Below, piece by piece: positions 63,501 to 64,000 of a DNA stretch of 64,000 nt. Position 1 is the first letter of the stretch; the number at the start of each line of letters is the position of its first letter. Origin of the DNA: Agapetus fuscipes (taxonomy: Eukaryota; Arthropoda; Insecta; Trichoptera; Glossosomatidae); the NCBI GenBank assembly GCA_951799405.1, contig OX637344.1, forward strand, positions 8,308,001 to 8,372,000, in the 5' to 3' direction. Made by a program: the position numbers and the translations under genes. The notes beneath the pieces are model-generated. The model was not told where the DNA came from, did no database searches, and saw nothing but the letters and a program-made list of their open reading frames with translations.

Positions 63501-63704
63501 TCTCTACTCTCTCATGGCTGGTTCATACGGATCCAGCTTTTAAGTAATGAGTAGCGAGTGTTTAGTGATAAGTAGTAGACCACAGTGTTACATCTAGCTG
63601 GCAGCCTTCTTTTTCTTTTGTTTCAATTCAAATATTGGCTTCCAGCAATGTTTATCAATCTCTCTCACCAATCTTCCCTATCAATGGTAACCCTTTTGAC
63701 GTAT

Positions 63705-63850
63705 TCCAGTAACTTTTAGAGTGGTCGTCCTAGTACGTTTGTCGCCTCTATCATTACCTCAATTGTTGTATGTAATTGGTGTATTGTGTGTCCTAACCCT
63801 CTTAAACGCTTTTGGCACCGGTCTCTGAGCAGGTGCCTTCAGCTTCCTTA
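63705..63850 (-). mobile_element. Unclassified dispersed repeat, copy 2 of the 17.45-kb family
   Basis: GTCGTCCTAGTACGTTTGTC, CAATTGTTGTATGTAATTGG and GTATTGTGTGTCCTAACCCT repeat the order at 17,445-17,575. It extends on both sides with sequence of unknown nature. Confidence 0.5.
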
Positions 63851-64000
63851 AGCCTGTAAGAAGTATTTTCAGATGGAATAAAATCTGAAGAAATAGTTAA
63901 AAAATAAGCTGAATCAATTGTATGCAACGAAAAATAATTAGATATACTAACGAACGGATAAAGTCAAGAAAAAGTAGTCGAGTAAACTAAAGAGGTATTT

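Overview
This window looks like nuclear DNA from an arthropod, most likely a moth or butterfly. It is AT-rich, has one gene spread over short exons and very long introns, shows no bacterial-style coding density, and is crowded with non-LTR retrotransposon remnants, tRNA-headed SINEs and small foldback DNA transposons. The species call is inference from repeat style and from the one host protein; no search was run.

The only host gene I can support runs on the + strand from 13,850 to about 41,290. It encodes a 296-residue CRAL-TRIO (Sec14/alpha-tocopherol-transfer-protein-like) lipid carrier. Four coding exons (13,870-13,955; 33,725-33,916; 39,222-39,474; 40,643-41,002) join with matching phases (2, 2, 0), good GT/AG sites and no internal stop. 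Intron 1 is about 19.8 kb, intron 2 about 5.3 kb and intron 3 about 1.2 kb. An acceptor just upstream of the start codon implies an unseen 5' UTR exon. Intron 3 begins with a 157-bp tandem array in which the 3' end of exon 3, its splice donor and the start of the intron are copied four more times, plus a decayed remnant. Each full copy contains a potential 93-nt, phase 0-0 mini-exon. This is the most unusual structure here.

Most of the rest is mobile DNA. I use these working names. 'RTE3' is a LINE with YADD reverse transcriptase (best copy 19,430-20,783, minus) whose roughly 240-bp 3' end is dispersed in about 30 places, often as a short SINE-like form. 'SINE-B' has a tRNA-like head with TAGCTCAGTTGG and GGTTCGAATCC boxes. 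'SINE-C' is a second tRNA-like family whose 3' part is modular. 'MITE-D', 'MITE-E' and 'MITE-F' are foldback or TIR repeats. Other LINE lineages are seen as C-terminal fragments: a FADD-type RT at 9,213-10,127, CR1/L2-like tails near 5.8, 21, 45.6 and 46.1 kb, and CxCG...CP zinc-knuckle tails near 17.7 and 29.5 kb. Many insertions are nested, and several keep clear target-site duplications.

Layout: 0-13.8 kb is repeat-rich with no host gene seen. 13.85-41.3 kb is the CRAL-TRIO gene with repeat-filled introns; the 24.3-25.3 kb part of intron 1 holds an inverted 15-bp minisatellite and a three-unit tandem repeat. 41.3-46.8 kb is AT-rich with nested MITEs. 46.86-47.72 kb is strikingly CpG-rich and may be the promoter and first non-coding exon of another + strand gene. 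48-64 kb is again repeats, with a second promoter-like patch at 62.28-62.42 kb containing a palindromic NRF-1-type site and a splice donor. No rRNA, functional tRNA, CRISPR array or bacterial operon was seen.
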